In this document: in pieces, positions 5,788 through 6,000 of the stretch
Position numbering within the stretch: position 1 is the first letter of the stretch
Layout: every line of letters starts with the position of its first letter
From: Planctomycetota bacterium
Lineage (GTDB): Bacteria; Planctomycetota; SZUA-567; H5-PLA8
Length of the DNA stretch: 6,000 nucleotides
NCBI GenBank assembly: GCA_025355035.1
Contig: JANXLS010001315.1
Coordinates: 1-6,000 of the forward strand
Direction: 5' to 3'
Notes under the pieces: generated by a model
Database searches by the model: none
Seen by the model: the letters and a program-made list of their open reading frames with translations, nothing else
What the model was told of the DNA's origin: nothing
Position numbers and translations under genes: made by a program

Positions 5788-6000
5788 TTACGACGTTCGT
5801 TCCAAAACGTACTCTGGAATTTCCAACAGCGACGTTTTGGCGACGGATGCCGGGAGGAAATCTATTTCGTCGCGGGCGCGTTGGATTTCCGCACGGGCGA
5901 TTTGCAGCGCGTAATTCACCGAACCTTCGCGGTCCAGGTACGGGCGGAGCAATTCGCGCGTGAGTCCCGTGTTGCCGGGCTTCATGAAGGTCAGCAATTC
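5788..6000 (-). CDS. trans-polyprenyl diphosphate synthase, C-terminal end (gene enters from right edge)
   Basis: Seventy codons are visible, open to the right edge and ending in TAA at 5790-5788. The apparent TTG start at 5997 is only an internal codon, because the GAA before it is also in frame. The segment carries the usual tail of polyprenyl synthetases: a variable helix (LLRPYLDREGSVNYAL), a helix rich in Ala/Arg/Glu (QIARAEIQRARDEIDFLP), then a closing helix LLEIPEYVLERTS. The last of these matches the common '(L)-A-D-Y-V-V-x-R' ending. Such enzymes add isopentenyl diphosphate units to an allylic diphosphate, to make the side chain of quinones or the precursor of other isoprenoids. The catalytic DDxxD motifs lie outside the window, so chain length (farnesyl, geranylgeranyl, octaprenyl) cannot be judged. 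It converges with the SGNH hydrolase gene. Confidence 0.85.
   Translation of the reverse strand, partial: ELLTFMKPGNTGLTRELLRPYLDREGSVNYALQIARAEIQRARDEIDFLPASVAKTSLLEIPEYVLERTS

Noticed and set aside
5761..5997. Small complete gene starting at TTG 5997
   Set aside because: The frame continues to the window edge through GAA, and the sequence matches the C-terminal tail of polyprenyl synthetases, so it is the end of a longer gene.

Overview
The window looks like ordinary chromosomal DNA from a free-living bacterium of moderately high GC (mid-50s percent by eye). It is nearly filled by six protein genes. I found no rRNA, tRNA, CRISPR array, insertion sequence or phage gene. The mix of genes would fit the Planctomycetes/Verrucomicrobia group or a related poorly cultured lineage: a COG3379-type AlkP-superfamily phosphohydrolase ending in LGYLE, a secreted SGNH hydrolase fused to a chitobiase-C-type domain, and a secreted PepSY-like protein. 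This placement is a weak inference.

Left half, minus strand, reading right to left. At 2601-1462 is a compact NAD-binding protein that resembles bacterial homospermidine synthase, including the active-site Glu and Trp. It is followed after 37 bp by a 283-aa protein with one C-terminal membrane anchor that resembles the RMD1/DUF155 family (1424-573). After another 59 bp comes a secreted protein with two PepSY-like repeats, which runs off the left edge (513-<1). The short gaps and shared strand suggest one transcription unit.

Divergent intergenic region, 2602-2922. It holds AT-rich promoter-like stretches, a cluster of AATGCA-type half sites on an inverted repeat, and a near-perfect Shine-Dalgarno sequence with no gene behind it.

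Right half, plus strand. At 2923-4572 is a probably cytoplasmic AlkP-superfamily phosphodiesterase/phosphohydrolase with all seven metal-site and nucleophile positions present. After 82 bp follows an exported SGNH (PAF-acetylhydrolase-like) esterase (4655-5728). Converging on it from the right edge is the C-terminal end of a trans-polyprenyl diphosphate synthase (>6000-5788).

No single pathway ties all six genes together. The plausible themes are polyamine metabolism (left operon), ester or phosphoester hydrolysis (right pair) and isoprenoid chain synthesis (right edge). I see no clearly new multi-gene system. The homospermidine-synthase-like protein and its membrane-anchored neighbour are the best candidates for follow-up.
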